Shown in pieces: positions 43,893 through 55,600 of a DNA stretch of 64,000 nucleotides. The stretch spans positions 62,001 through 126,000 of IMG/VR virus record IMGVR_UViG_3300025872_000037; one strand, written 5' to 3'. The first letter of the stretch is position 1; each line of letters opens with the position of its first letter. This DNA is from a virus. The translations under genes and the position numbers were made by a program. The notes below the pieces were generated by a model that was given only the letters and a program-made list of their open reading frames with translations, was not told the origin of the DNA and made no database searches.

Positions 43893-45351
43893 CCATTTTG
43901 TAGGCGGGCAGTTTTCTTGGTTTACTGGAGTAGTCGAAGATATCCTTGATCCAAAAGAAATGGGTCGAGTACGAGTTCGTTGCTTTGGATATCATTCCGA
44001 AAGCAAAGATGAAATTGCTACAGAAGATCTTCCATGGGCGGTCGTGATGACACCGATTCAGTCAGCCTCCATGTCTGGAATTGGTTACTCCGCAACCGGT
44101 ATTCTACAGGGATCGTGGGTTGTTGGATTCTTTCGCGACGGACCTTCTGCGCAAGATCCAATCGTGCTAGGTACTATTCCTTCTATTTCTAGCGAGGCAG
44201 ATACCACGAAAGGATTTGCTGATCCGGATGGTAAGTATCCGTTGCCCGCGCTAATTGGCGAGCCAGATATGCCACAGGAAGCGCGTTCAGTATATAAAGA
44301 TGCTCCTGCATATGTTATCAGAAACGATTTACGTCAGGAGGATATTGAAACCGCTATTCCGCCTAAGGTTGAGTCAGTTGTTCCTGCTGGAGCAGATAGC
44401 TATTATGAAAGAAAGACCTGGAGTGTATGGGATGTAGATCAGGTAGCAAATCCTGTCTATCCAATGAACCATGTCTATCATTCTGAATCTGGGCATGTTC
44501 GAGAGATCGATGATACTCCATACTATGGCCGCATTATGGAGATGCATCGTTCTGGTACATATACAGAGATCAATAATGCAGGCGATAAGACCACAACTAT
44601 CGTGGGCGACAATTATGTAGTTGTGCTGGGGAACGATAATATCTACATTAAAGGCTCAGCAAATATTACTGTCGATGGTGACCTAAGACAACTGATCAAG
44701 GGTAATTACCACATTGAGGTGGAAGGCAACAAGACAGAATATATTAAGGGTACACGCCAATCAAAGATCGGTCAATCTGAGCATATCGAAATTGGTCAGG
44801 ATTATGCATCAAACGTCATCAATGACAGAATTTCGCGCATCGGTGGAAATACTACTATCATTCGAGACGGAAATAAAGACGAAACGATTGCAGGAAACTC
44901 AGATGTTCTTGTCAACGGAAATGATGGCCATATCGTAATTGGAGAACGGCAGGAGTATACTGGCTCACACTTTGAATGTACTACAACAGGTCACTTAATT
45001 GTAGTATCAAATGAGTTTATGTCGTTGAGCTCAGCGTCAACGTTAGAAATGGATATTACTGGGAACGTCACGCAGACATTTGGCGCAGCGCAAACAGTAA
45101 ATGTTACTGGTGCAGTATCCGAAACAATTGGCGGTAATCAATCCACGAATGTCAGCGGCACTCAAACGATGTCAATTAGCGGTACACAAAGTATTACTGC
45201 TTCTGTCACGAATATTGGTAATAACGTCAACGTTACTGGCGTGCTTGCAGCAACATCAAATGTCACCGCTGGCCCAACATCAATTTCACTGACAACTCAC
45301 AAGCACGTTGGTGTTCAGACTGGATTAGGATTAACTGGCCTGCCGCAATAA
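43879..45351 (+). CDS. 5: Baseplate spike gp5 (OB-fold and beta-helix)
   Basis: 490 residues from ATG 43879 (a TTG 4 codons earlier is possible). N-terminal OB-fold: FSWFTGVVEDILDPKEMGRV, RVRCFGYH, LPWAVVMTP and GSWVVGFFRDGPSAQDPIVL. A linker and a long C-terminal beta-helix of repeats follow (TTIVGDNYVVVLGNDNIYIK; VTQTFGAAQTVNVTGAVSET). I see no lysozyme domain between them, unlike T4 gp5. The peptidoglycan enzyme may be supplied separately. Confidence 0.88.
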   Translation: MNTIDHFVGGQFSWFTGVVEDILDPKEMGRVRVRCFGYHSESKDEIATEDLPWAVVMTPIQSASMSGIGYSATGILQGSWVVGFFRDGPSAQDPIVLGTIPSISSEADTTKGFADPDGKYPLPALIGEPDMPQEARSVYKDAPAYVIRNDLRQEDIETAIPPKVESVVPAGADSYYERKTWSVWDVDQVANPVYPMNHVYHSESGHVREIDDTPYYGRIMEMHRSGTYTEINNAGDKTTTIVGDNYVVVLGNDNIYIKGSANITVDGDLRQLIKGNYHIEVEGNKTEYIKGTRQSKIGQSEHIEIGQDYASNVINDRISRIGGNTTIIRDGNKDETIAGNSDVLVNGNDGHIVIGERQEYTGSHFECTTTGHLIVVSNEFMSLSSASTLEMDITGNVTQTFGAAQTVNVTGAVSETIGGNQSTNVSGTQTMSISGTQSITASVTNIGNNVNVTGVLAATSNVTAGPTSISLTTHKHVGVQTGLGLTGLPQ

Positions 45352-45352
45352 T

Positions 45353-46213
45353 ATGCCAATTAAAATTCCAGATATACCATCGACTCCGATTCAGGTTCCA
45401 CAGATTCCTGCGCCGCCCAAGCTCCTCTGCGATGCCAATGCAGCGCTGACGCAGGTTACTCAAGCAAAGAAGCAAATTAAGGAATTGCTGAAGAACAAGA
45501 AAGCAGCAACCGCGACACTTCTGGGCTTAATACCTGAAGTAAATAGCGTGATGAACGACGTTAAGGCAATACAAGAAACAGTATCATCGTTTCAATCAGA
45601 ACTTAAAGCAATATCTACATCTAAGAATCCAGTACAAATTGCCCAGTTTATTGAAAAGTGGTCTGGATCGGTAAAAGGCCTTACTTCATTAGTTTCTCAG
45701 GCACAAGCAATTTCAAATGATCCGAAAGCAATATTCAATTATTGCACCGATGCTCCAAACTTTAATCTTAATCCGCTAACGGGCAAAGTAAAGCTAGGAT
45801 CGCTATCTGCTATCATTCCTAATACAAACCCAACAGAAGCAGAATCGTTGGTAAATAGTATAGTCGATAATACAAAGAAAACGACAACAGGAGCATCCGG
45901 CACGTCCTTTTCAGAAGTAAGAAAGTATACTACTAATGTTTCATCTAAGATACACGATATCGCAAAAACGATTACTGATCCTCGCGAGCGTAACAAAGTA
46001 TTGACATATGCAGACCGCAAAACTGCTGCAGTTGGCGGTGTATTACCCGAGGAAAACTTAAACACATATAGAGAAAATATCGTTGCTGATTCTGAGTATC
46101 CAGAAGATTCAGCACTTGCTGGTAAACTTGATGAAATCGACGCGATACTAGAAGGACAAGAGACTACAGTTGCTCCTTATGCTCGGTATATGCAAAACGA
46201 TTCAATAGATTAA
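45353..46213 (+). CDS. Predicted structural protein, unknown
   Basis: 286 residues. Pro-rich start (KIPDIPSTPIQVPQIPAPPK), then long helices (ALTQVTQAKKQIKELLKNKK). It lies between gp5 and gp25, where cyanophage-like phages also have an unnamed gene. It may be a tail-tip or chaperone component; not recognised. Confidence 0.65.
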   Translation: MPIKIPDIPSTPIQVPQIPAPPKLLCDANAALTQVTQAKKQIKELLKNKKAATATLLGLIPEVNSVMNDVKAIQETVSSFQSELKAISTSKNPVQIAQFIEKWSGSVKGLTSLVSQAQAISNDPKAIFNYCTDAPNFNLNPLTGKVKLGSLSAIIPNTNPTEAESLVNSIVDNTKKTTTGASGTSFSEVRKYTTNVSSKIHDIAKTITDPRERNKVLTYADRKTAAVGGVLPEENLNTYRENIVADSEYPEDSALAGKLDEIDAILEGQETTVAPYARYMQNDSID

Positions 46214-46227
46214 TTCTCAAAAATTTT

Positions 46228-46235
46228 GATAAATA
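46228..46235 (+). promoter_or_regulatory. Late-promoter-like element
   Basis: GATAAATA, 8 nt before the gp25 start codon. Confidence 0.5.
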
Positions 46236-46243
46236 GCTGAAGC

Positions 46244-46696
46244 ATGAGCTCCGCAATTTCAGACTATAACGTAAACGAGCTTTACGTCAGCCGTCGATCA
46301 TCAGTCGTATCGAAGAAACGGTTGTATTCTGACCTAGATCTCTCACTTGCTCTAAATCTGAATTTCCGCGATATCGTGCCACTGGTTGACATTGATGCGG
46401 TTAAGAACTCAATCAAGAATCTTATCTTAAGCAATTTCTATGATCGGCCTTTTCAGCCTGCGCTAGGGTCAAATGTATCTGCGCTACTATTTGAGCCTGC
46501 TGACAATTTTACTATGTCGGCAATGCGCGAGGAAATCAAGCGCGTAATTAAAAAGTTTGAGCCGCGTGCTGACAGCGTGGTTGTAGAGATTTTGGATAAT
46601 TCTGACAGAAACGCATACAATATCAATATCGGCTTTCGCGTCATCGCAATCGATCAAAGAGTGGATATAACTCTTTACCTTAAGAGAATCCGCTAA
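46244..46696 (+). CDS. 25: Baseplate wedge protein gp25
   Basis: 150 residues (T4: 132). LYSDLDLSLALNLNFRDIVP, then FDYDRPF-type NFYDRPFQPALGSNVSALLF, matches the gp25/GPW family. Its core clamps the wedge to gp6. It precedes gp6 as in related phages. Confidence 0.93.
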   Translation: MSSAISDYNVNELYVSRRSSVVSKKRLYSDLDLSLALNLNFRDIVPLVDIDAVKNSIKNLILSNFYDRPFQPALGSNVSALLFEPADNFTMSAMREEIKRVIKKFEPRADSVVVEILDNSDRNAYNINIGFRVIAIDQRVDITLYLKRIR

Positions 46697-46708
46697 TACT
46701 TTCTACCT

Positions 46709-48601
46709 ATGGCACAGATCAATGTCTCAGAACTCGACTTCACGACACTTAAAGAGTCGATCAAGTCACACTTCAAGAATCAAAGCAAGTATAACGACTG
46801 GGACTTTGATGGATCTGGCCTGTCAATTTTACTCGACGTTCTAGCGTATAATACGCACTACAATGCCGTCACGGCACATCTAGCGCTGAACGAAGCATTC
46901 TTGGATTCTGCACAATTGCGCGGTAACGTTGTTTCTCACGCTAAACTTCTGGGATATGTTCCACGTTCCACCATTGCATCTACTGCAGTCGTGAATGTAG
47001 TAGTAACAGCGCCAACATCTAATCCTCCGCCATTTTTAACGCTTGATAGAGGACACAAGTTCAGCACAGTTGTTGACTCATCTAAGTATACATTTGTAGT
47101 ATTGGAACCAAAACCAGCTGTTCCTTTAAACACAACGACGAATACTTACACATTTACTAACGTAGTTCTTAAGCAGGGTACGTTAAAGAAAATGCTTTAT
47201 CGTGTAGATGAATTGATTGAGAATCAGAAATATGAAATTCCTGATACTACTGTAGATTCTACTACAATGAGAGTTCGCGTCAACGACGGCGAGGAATTTT
47301 CAATTTATACGCAGTTTAGTACTCTGATTGGTCTAAATAACACCTCAAAGGTTTATTTCCTTCAGGAAAATGCCGATGGCCGATATGAAGTATATTTTGG
47401 CGATAATAATTTAGGTATTAAGCCTGGATCAAATAATATTGTTGAGATCGAGTACGTTTATACAAATGGCAGGATTGCAAACGGTGCTGCCAATTTTCAA
47501 TCCGCGCAAGCATTTACATACGGAATACCTGGATCAACGACCGGTGCAACAGCAACGATTCCAGTAAATAGCGCTGTAGTAACTACTCTAACAAATTCGT
47601 ATGGTGGTGCAGAAAAGGAAAGCACGGAATCGATTCGTTATAATTCTCCACTGGCATTTATCACGCAAAATCGTGCTGTGACTGCTGAAGATTATCGCGC
47701 AATTATTCTGCGCGAGTTTGGAGGAATTGATGCTATTTCTGTTTGGGGCGGTGAATCAGATCCTGAACCAAATTACGGTAAAGTGTATATTGCAATCAAG
47801 CCATCTGGCAAAGATTTTCTTAACACTGCAGAAAAGCTGCAAATCACAGATAGTATCTTAAAGGGTAAGAACGTTGTATCAATTGAACCAGTAATCATTG
47901 ATCCAGAATTTACTTATCTTGAAATTGAAACATTTATCAAGTATAATTCAAATTTGACTGATAAAACAACTGCTGCATTGGAATCTTATGTTCGTGATAT
48001 CATCCGTAACTACAATGACCAGAACTTGCAGAAGTTTGACGGTGTATTTCGTTTCTCTCAGTTTCTAGGATCGATTGATAGTTCTGAACCATCAATTCTA
48101 AATTCGGTAGCTCGGCCATATATGTTTAAGTGGATCACACCAAAAGCAAATGGTCTGATGAATTCATTTACACTTGATTTTCCAGTGCCAACATACACGA
48201 CAACATCGACAAGCGCTGTTCTTTCTTCATCAGGCTTTATGATGGGTGGTCTGGAACACTTTTTCGGTGATGAGCCAATTGTCGGTACAACTGACAGAAA
48301 TGTCTATATTTACAGAGTAATAGAAGGTAACCGCAAGAAAATAGCAAATGCTGGCAGAATATATTCTACTATTGGTAGAGTAGTGTTAAATCGTTTTACA
48401 GTAGACTACACAACTGTAAACGTGAATCCTCCAGATATTAGAATTATTGCTTTACCAAACTCGTTTGACATTGCTCCCAAAAGAAATCAGCTACTAGAAA
48501 TCAATCAGGCGTATGTTACTGTAAAAGCTGAAATCGATGCAATCGCTGTTTCAGGCGCAGCAGGAACAAGTTCATATACCACGACACCTCGACATCGCTA
48601 A
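46709..48601 (+). CDS. 6: Baseplate wedge protein gp6
   Basis: 630 residues (T4: 660). [20 protein letters not shown] followed by [20 protein letters not shown] and [20 protein letters not shown] is a very conserved gp6 block. Later [20 protein letters not shown] is the Baseplate J-like motif. gp6 forms the iris ring that triggers sheath contraction. Confidence 0.95.
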   Translation: MAQINVSELDFTTLKESIKSHFKNQSKYNDWDFDGSGLSILLDVLAYNTHYNAVTAHLALNEAFLDSAQLRGNVVSHAKLLGYVPRSTIASTAVVNVVVTAPTSNPPPFLTLDRGHKFSTVVDSSKYTFVVLEPKPAVPLNTTTNTYTFTNVVLKQGTLKKMLYRVDELIENQKYEIPDTTVDSTTMRVRVNDGEEFSIYTQFSTLIGLNNTSKVYFLQENADGRYEVYFGDNNLGIKPGSNNIVEIEYVYTNGRIANGAANFQSAQAFTYGIPGSTTGATATIPVNSAVVTTLTNSYGGAEKESTESIRYNSPLAFITQNRAVTAEDYRAIILREFGGIDAISVWGGESDPEPNYGKVYIAIKPSGKDFLNTAEKLQITDSILKGKNVVSIEPVIIDPEFTYLEIETFIKYNSNLTDKTTAALESYVRDIIRNYNDQNLQKFDGVFRFSQFLGSIDSSEPSILNSVARPYMFKWITPKANGLMNSFTLDFPVPTYTTTSTSAVLSSSGFMMGGLEHFFGDEPIVGTTDRNVYIYRVIEGNRKKIANAGRIYSTIGRVVLNRFTVDYTTVNVNPPDIRIIALPNSFDIAPKRNQLLEINQAYVTVKAEIDAIAVSGAAGTSSYTTTPRHR

Positions 48602-48603
48602 TT

Positions 48604-50928
48604 ATGTCCTACGTTGAGTCGACAGTTAGTGCTAAAAAGAAAACAAAAGAAGCAATAAGAGTTGAGACTCTTATACCTGATGCACTGCGCGAAAAATCAG
48701 CAGTGCTAGTACAATTTCTAAAGGACTATTATGACCTTGTAAATCGAGATGGTAAAACTTCGTTTTTTATTACAGTTCAGGCTGGAATAGGCCAATATAC
48801 TATTGGCGAAGAAGTAGAAATGAATACTTCTGTTGGTGGTATTATTACTGCAACTGTTGCTAAGTTTGAGAATAATATTCTATTGGTGCATAACGCCGAT
48901 GGAGAGTTTGTTCGTGGAGAAGCTTTAGTTGGCACAGAATCAAATTGTACTAGAAATATTTCTACTATTCAAAACATTTACGATAATCCAAGTTTTGAGA
49001 TTAATCGTATTATGGAAGAACGAGATATCGATAGAGCAACAAATCGATATCTCGAGGTGCTGCAACGCGAAACAGCAATTAATGTTCCAGGTAAATTTAC
49101 TGCAGATACTATCAATCTGTATAAAAATTTATTAAAGTATTATTCAATGAGAGGCTCAGAAAACTCAATCGAGCTTTTCTTTAGAATTATATTTCAACAA
49201 AGCGCCGAAGTATATTATCCTTTTAACGATACTTTTAAGCCATCATCTGGTAATTGGACTTCAGTTAATAGTAATTTTACCGGATCTATTGCAGGCACTA
49301 CACTTACTGTATCATCTGTCGAATCTGGATCGTTGGATGAGGATGTATTGATTACCGGAGCTGGAATTGCTCCTGGAACAATCATTAATGGTTTAGGAAC
49401 TGGCACAGGATATACTGGAACATATTCAGTTGGCGTAAGCCAAAACATCGGCAAGACGCCAATGAATAGTTCTGGTGCTTATTTTACCGGATCTATTTCG
49501 GGAAATACTTTGACTGTTACTGCAGTACAATCTGGCACAATAGCAATAGGAATGGTTCTGTCCGGCTCAGGAATTACATCAAACGTAAAAATTTCTCAAT
49601 TAGGCACTGGTACCGGTGGTGTAGGAACTTATACTTTGGTATGGATACCTAGCACTTTTACAGGATCGATTTCTGGAACAACGCTAACAGTTACTTCGAT
49701 GGGCGTTGGTTCTTCGGATATTGAAATAGGTACGCAGATTACTGGCACAGGGGTTACTGCCGGTACAACTATCGTAAAACCACCTGCAGTCGTTACGGCT
49801 ATCAGCAATTATATTGCAAACGGAACAACCACCGTAACTGCAACAGTCGCTTCGACGAGTGGATATACTAATGGAGATGTTATTACAATTTCTGGAGCTA
49901 CAGGTGTAGAACAATTAAAACTAAATGGCACGTGGACTATTGCATCTATTCCAAATAGTACTACTTTTACATTTGTAGTTTTTAATTCTATTACTGCAGC
50001 AACGTATACTGCCAATCTGGGTACTGCAACAATAACCAAAACTACAACTGGCGCTGGAGGAATTGGAACGTATATCGTCAATTCTAGCCAAACCGTAAGT
50101 TCAACTACTTTAACTCAGATTATTAATTCTACAACTATTTCTGCGTCTGGGGCAGAATTTACTGGTAGTATATCCGGAGCAATACTGACTGTTAGCGGCA
50201 TAAAATCCGGCGCTGTCACAATTGGATCGAAGATTTATGGTGGTAGAGTTTTACCGGGAACAACAATCAAACAATTTGGACCATCGACTACGGGTGGAGT
50301 GGGTACTTATATAGTAGGTGTCGATCAAACAGTATCTTCTACATCAATCAGCGGAGTTTCGCTATCAGCTTCTCAATACTCTGATGCAAATGGATTTACG
50401 TCTAACATTAAGAAACTACACGATTCGTATTATTATCAAAGATATTCATATGTAGTAAAGACGGGTTTGAATGTTGATGCATGGAAAGATCCTTTTAATC
50501 GTCTAGTACATCCTTCTGGATTTATATTTTTCGGCCAAATTTTCCTTGTACTCGAAGCAATTCAGAAACTAACAGAAAAGCTGAATAGCAGAATGCCACT
50601 TAACCAGCCCGGATTGATTTCTGCTGCCGACCTTGTCTATCTGCTTGAACTTGCTTATGCAGATTATATCACTGTTAATCCTGATGGCGATTCTATTCTA
50701 AACTATCAGAATATGAAAGCATTGGCAGAGTATGCTGTCAAGCTTATACTTCAGTTTGAAGGACAAAATCCTGGGTTGCAGTTTGTTACTCTGCGAAGAT
50801 TAGAATCCACGAAGTTTATCAACGAAAACCCGATAGATCGTTTCATTCAATACACTATCCAGGACTCTATAAATAACGTCATTCCTTACTACAATACCGG
50901 AGCGGTAATTCTAAAACGCAATTTCTAA
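48604..50928 (+). CDS. Baseplate wedge-associated protein with inserted beta repeats
   Basis: 774 residues. Outer parts belong together: [40 protein letters not shown] before, and [20 protein letters not shown] after. About residues 218-600 are an insertion of Thr/Ser/Gly-rich repeats of the form [12 protein letters not shown]...GT.I..GTGTGG.GTY, present four or more times. The position between gp6 and gp8 is that of gp7, but similarity to T4 gp7 is not evident. Confidence 0.65.
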   Translation: MSYVESTVSAKKKTKEAIRVETLIPDALREKSAVLVQFLKDYYDLVNRDGKTSFFITVQAGIGQYTIGEEVEMNTSVGGIITATVAKFENNILLVHNADGEFVRGEALVGTESNCTRNISTIQNIYDNPSFEINRIMEERDIDRATNRYLEVLQRETAINVPGKFTADTINLYKNLLKYYSMRGSENSIELFFRIIFQQSAEVYYPFNDTFKPSSGNWTSVNSNFTGSIAGTTLTVSSVESGSLDEDVLITGAGIAPGTIINGLGTGTGYTGTYSVGVSQNIGKTPMNSSGAYFTGSISGNTLTVTAVQSGTIAIGMVLSGSGITSNVKISQLGTGTGGVGTYTLVWIPSTFTGSISGTTLTVTSMGVGSSDIEIGTQITGTGVTAGTTIVKPPAVVTAISNYIANGTTTVTATVASTSGYTNGDVITISGATGVEQLKLNGTWTIASIPNSTTFTFVVFNSITAATYTANLGTATITKTTTGAGGIGTYIVNSSQTVSSTTLTQIINSTTISASGAEFTGSISGAILTVSGIKSGAVTIGSKIYGGRVLPGTTIKQFGPSTTGGVGTYIVGVDQTVSSTSISGVSLSASQYSDANGFTSNIKKLHDSYYYQRYSYVVKTGLNVDAWKDPFNRLVHPSGFIFFGQIFLVLEAIQKLTEKLNSRMPLNQPGLISAADLVYLLELAYADYITVNPDGDSILNYQNMKALAEYAVKLILQFEGQNPGLQFVTLRRLESTKFINENPIDRFIQYTIQDSINNVIPYYNTGAVILKRNF

Positions 50929-50934
50929 GTCACT

Positions 50935-52629
50935 ATGTCAGCCATTATCACATCAGACTTTCGCAATCTAAACGCGAAGAACTTCAAGAACAACATCACG
51001 TCCGACTCCGAGAACGTATATCTTTTCATCGGAAAGTCTGACAAGTGGTCAACATCGCTTACAGGCACAACTGATGTTGCGCCAAACAGTGGTAATCCAG
51101 TCGACTCACTTCTGACAACCCAGGATGCTGATCGTAATATGATTGCTTTGAAGAGCATCACAGGCACTGATGTTATCAACCTGATTCCTCGTTATAATTG
51201 GGTTTCAGGAACACGGTATTCCGCGTGGGACGATAATGATCCTACTATCTTTGACCGCGGAAACGACAATCCTTTTTACGTACTAACTGATTCATTTACA
51301 GTATACAAGTGTCTTTACGCTCCGTATGGCCCTACTGGAGCTTTAATTACTTCTACAGTAAAGCCAACTCATAATCCAACTACTCCAGGAGGAGTGCTTA
51401 CCGGAGACCCCGTCGAATACGCAGATGGTTATATCTGGAAGTATATGTATAAAGTTAGTGCTACAGAAGCAGCAAAGTTCTTGACAAACAATTATATTCC
51501 AATTAAAACAATTGTTGGAGGAAGTACGATTGTTTTAACTGGTAGCGGAACAGTTCCATCTGTAAACGATACTATTGTTGGTGCAACATCTGGTGCTACT
51601 GCAAAAGTATTTTCTGTCAATTCAAATACGCTAATAGTATATAACGTAAGAGGTACTTTCACAGTCACTGAAGCAATTGTTGGAGCTGGCGGAAAAACAA
51701 TTTCAAGCATTACACTCAATAATGCTACGACGGTGGGCGAATTTGGAACAATCGATACCGATGATACTGCACGTCTTGAGTTTCAAAATGCTGCAACCTC
51801 GACGATCAAGGGTAAGATCTATAGCATTGCAATTGATCCTGATGATCCAACCGCAACGACACTTTCTTATGGTGGTAGCGGATATACTTCCGCTCCAACA
51901 GTAACAATTCTTGGTGATGGCTCCGGAGCACAAGCAACTGCAACTGTTTCCGGTGGAAAGGTAGTAAGAATTGTTGTCACGAATCCAGGATCAAACTATA
52001 ACGTTGCATATGTTACACTTAGCGGTGGTAATGGTGCCGGATGTGTTGCTCGCGCAGTATTATCGCCAAAAAATGGTCATGGCTCAGATCCTGCTGCTGA
52101 ACTTGGTGGTTATTATATTGGTATTGCAGCAACGCTAACAGGCGAAGAAGGCGCGGGTGACTTTGCAGTTGATACACAATTCCGACAGGTAGGACTAATT
52201 AGAAAGCCAAAGGAACTTTCCGGCGGAAATTCTATTCCTGCAGTCGCGAGTACTTTATCAGCATTGACATATCTGACACTTAACAGCGGTTCAACTGGAA
52301 CATTTAATGTTGGAGATTACATTACCAATGGTGCGCAAACGCCAGCAATTGGATTCATTGATTCTGTAACTACTTTATCAGGCGGTATAAAGAAATTAGG
52401 AATTCATCAAAATGATAAAACTGGTTATACAGCGTTTTTGACTGGTAATACTATTAATGCATATACTGGCGCCGCTCAAACTTCATCTGCTAGTGGAGTA
52501 ATAAACACAATTACTGCATCGGAATATGTGCACTTTTCTGGAGACATTGTATTTCTGGAAAATCGTACATCTGCAATTCAACGTACTGAATCTCAGATTG
52601 AAGACATTCGTATCATCGTTGAGTTCTAA
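50935..52629 (+). CDS. 8: Baseplate wedge protein gp8 with inserted repeats
   Basis: 564 residues (T4 gp8: 334). TSDFRNLNAKNFKNNI, YLFIGKSDKWSTSLTG and DGYIWKYMYKVSA are gp8 features (T4: FGRSEPWS, DGYVWEYLFEI). The excess length comes from Gly/Thr-rich beta segments in the middle, again typical of surface-exposed insertions in this phage's baseplate. Confidence 0.85.
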   Translation: MSAIITSDFRNLNAKNFKNNITSDSENVYLFIGKSDKWSTSLTGTTDVAPNSGNPVDSLLTTQDADRNMIALKSITGTDVINLIPRYNWVSGTRYSAWDDNDPTIFDRGNDNPFYVLTDSFTVYKCLYAPYGPTGALITSTVKPTHNPTTPGGVLTGDPVEYADGYIWKYMYKVSATEAAKFLTNNYIPIKTIVGGSTIVLTGSGTVPSVNDTIVGATSGATAKVFSVNSNTLIVYNVRGTFTVTEAIVGAGGKTISSITLNNATTVGEFGTIDTDDTARLEFQNAATSTIKGKIYSIAIDPDDPTATTLSYGGSGYTSAPTVTILGDGSGAQATATVSGGKVVRIVVTNPGSNYNVAYVTLSGGNGAGCVARAVLSPKNGHGSDPAAELGGYYIGIAATLTGEEGAGDFAVDTQFRQVGLIRKPKELSGGNSIPAVASTLSALTYLTLNSGSTGTFNVGDYITNGAQTPAIGFIDSVTTLSGGIKKLGIHQNDKTGYTAFLTGNTINAYTGAAQTSSASGVINTITASEYVHFSGDIVFLENRTSAIQRTESQIEDIRIIVEF

Positions 52630-52649
52630 GATATCTTATACTTTCTAAC

Positions 52650-55600
52650 ATGGCGATCACCTATTTCAACGAATCACCCTACTGGGACGACTTTAATAAA
52701 GATAAGAACTATCTGAGAGTTCTTTTCCGTCCTGGTTATTCGGTCCAGGCGCGTGAACTTACTCAGCTGCAAACCTCAATTCAGGCACAAATTGAGCGTT
52801 TCGGTAATCACTTCTTTAAGGACGGAACGAAGGTAATGGGTGGCTTAGCCACGATCAATAATAAGATTGCTTACGTTAAAGTAGAATCTTCAAGCCAATC
52901 TACCTCGTATGACAGCAATACTTATTCCGGAAACGAGAGCTTATATCTGGAAAAAGATGCAAATGGAAGCTATGTTTTAATTGGTGCAACTCTATTTGGA
53001 GTTACAAATGGACTTCATGCCAAGATTATCGATATTGTGCCTCCTGAAGGTGCAGAACCGCTAACACTTTACGTCGAGTATCTTAATTCTGGTGGAGCAA
53101 ATACTACAAATGCCGGTCTAGTAAAGGCATTTGCTGCCCAAGAATATATTTTGCTGCAAAAATATAATCCAGATACTGGAGCAGTAACACAGCGAATTGC
53201 ATTTCGTGCAAAGCCACAAGAAAATGGAAATGTCAATCCTACGGGGTTTGGCACCCGTGTGTCAGTTGAAGAAGGCGTTTACTACCTCAACGGATGTTTT
53301 GTTCATACTCCAGCATCAAGTATCATCGCGTCTCGCTATCGTCAAAATCCATGGTGCAGAATTGTTTACCGTGTTGAGGAAAGAAAAGTCACTCCAGTTG
53401 ATGATACCACACTGAATGATAATGCGCTAGGAACTCCAAACACTGGTGCGCCTGGTGCGCACCGTTATCAGATTCTGATGAATCTGGATGTAGAAAATTG
53501 GAATCCAGCTCAGTACGATGATACGCTCGATAATTTCATCCTAGTGATGACTATCGAGGATGGAAAAGTAAAGAAACTAAATCGCACAGAATACACTGAG
53601 ATCATGAAGACCATGGCTCAGCGTACCTATGAGGAATCTGGTAATTACGTCGTAAATCCATTTAAGATTGATGTCCGCGAGTATCTGAATACTTACACCA
53701 ATGGCGGCTTATATACTGCGAATCAGATTCAGAATGCCGTCGCTGGTATCAATACCGCTAATCAGGCAGCAACTTATGCATCAAATAAGCTTGCCGCGGG
53801 GCTAGAACCTTCTGTTGCATACATCAATGGATTCCGCGTAGAATTGCAATCTACTGCTTATGCAATCCTGAAGAAATCGCGCAGCTTTAAGAGTCTTACT
53901 AATGCAGTAATCGATGCTGGTTATGGTAATTACCTTACTGTTTATAACGTAACTGGTCTTCCAGATATTACCAATTTTAGTTATGTTAATTTGAAGGATG
54001 CTATTACGGGTGGCGGCAATATCATTGGTACTGCGCGTGTTCGCTCAATGGAGCGTATTTCTGGTAGTAACTTTAAGTTGTATATTTTTGACGTTACTCT
54101 GAATTCTGGTAAGTCAATGGCACAAGTTAGAAGTGTCACAAGTGCTACTGTAACATTTACTGCAGATACGTATGTTATCGGAACAGGCGGATCACAAGTT
54201 GCTGGAGCTGAGGTGCAAGATGCATCATCTGTTTCGCTGCTTTATAAGCTACCATATGATGTTATCAAGTCGACAGCAGATCTGACTTATACAGTTCGTC
54301 AATCATTCTCTGGCACCATCACTGATGGCGGCGGAGGAAATGATACAATTGTTTTAAATCCTACTGTTGATAATCAGTACTTTATTTCGGAAGCTGCTTC
54401 AGATTATATTGTAGCAAAGAGTGATGGAACTATTATTGTTCCAACATCTGTCGATGTCGAAAGCGTAAGTGGGCAAAACTATAATAAAGTAACGCTTTAT
54501 TTTTCTTCTGCTACTGTTGCGTCAAATACATCTGTGACAGTAATTGCGTCAACGCAGCGCTCGCTTTCGCCAAAGACGAAGACACTGGCGATCAATCAAA
54601 CACTACCAATTACAAGTCCAAATACTGTTGCTAGCGCTAGCACATATGATAGCTTAAATACTGTTGATGTTATTCGCATCAAGGCAATTCATATGTCTGC
54701 TGATTTTAGTACAGCTGCTACTACATCCGATCCTGATATTTCCGATCGTTATGTTCTTGATACTGGTCAGCGCGACACATACTACGATTACAGCACTCTG
54801 CAACTTAAGGCAGGCGTAAATCCACCTACTGGTAGATTACTTGTCGTATTTGACAAGTATACGCATGGAAATGGTGATTACTTTGCAGTTTCTTCATACA
54901 CAAATTATGAGGATATTCCAACATTTACTTCATCGCGCGGCACAGTAGCTTTAAGAGATTGCCTAGATTTTCGTCCTGCAGTAACAGCGTTTTCATCAAC
55001 GAAAATGTCTGCGCCTCGTCCAAATATTACTACCGATATGGAGTATTATCTTGGACGAGTGGACAAGCTGTGCCTAGATCAGTACGGAAATGTTAAGATC
55101 AAAGAAGGTGTACCATCATTAAATCCAGTTGCTCCTCCTGATATTCAGGATGCGCTGACGATGTATATCCTAACGATTGCTCCATACACCTTTAGCACGC
55201 AAGACGTAAAGGCAAAGAGTTTAGATCATCGGCGCTATACGATGCGCGATATTGGTCGTATTGAAAAGCGCGTGCAGAAGCTTGAGTATTATACTGCACT
55301 TTCACTACTAGAAAAAGAAACAGCAAATAAGCAAATCCTGGATGCTGATGGCGTAGATCGTTACAAGAACGGATTCGTTGTTGACAGTTTTACCTCGCAC
55401 GGAATTGGCGCCGTAGCACATCCAGATTACAGCGTGGCCGTTGATAAAGTCAACGGATTGATTCGTCCTCTATTTTACGAGGAGTCTGTCAATCTACGTC
55501 TGAATACTGCTCTTTCGCAAAATTACCGTCAAAGCGGTCCATTAGTTACTTTAGATTATTATTCTGCTCCTGTCATTACTCAGCCATTTGCCTCTTATGA

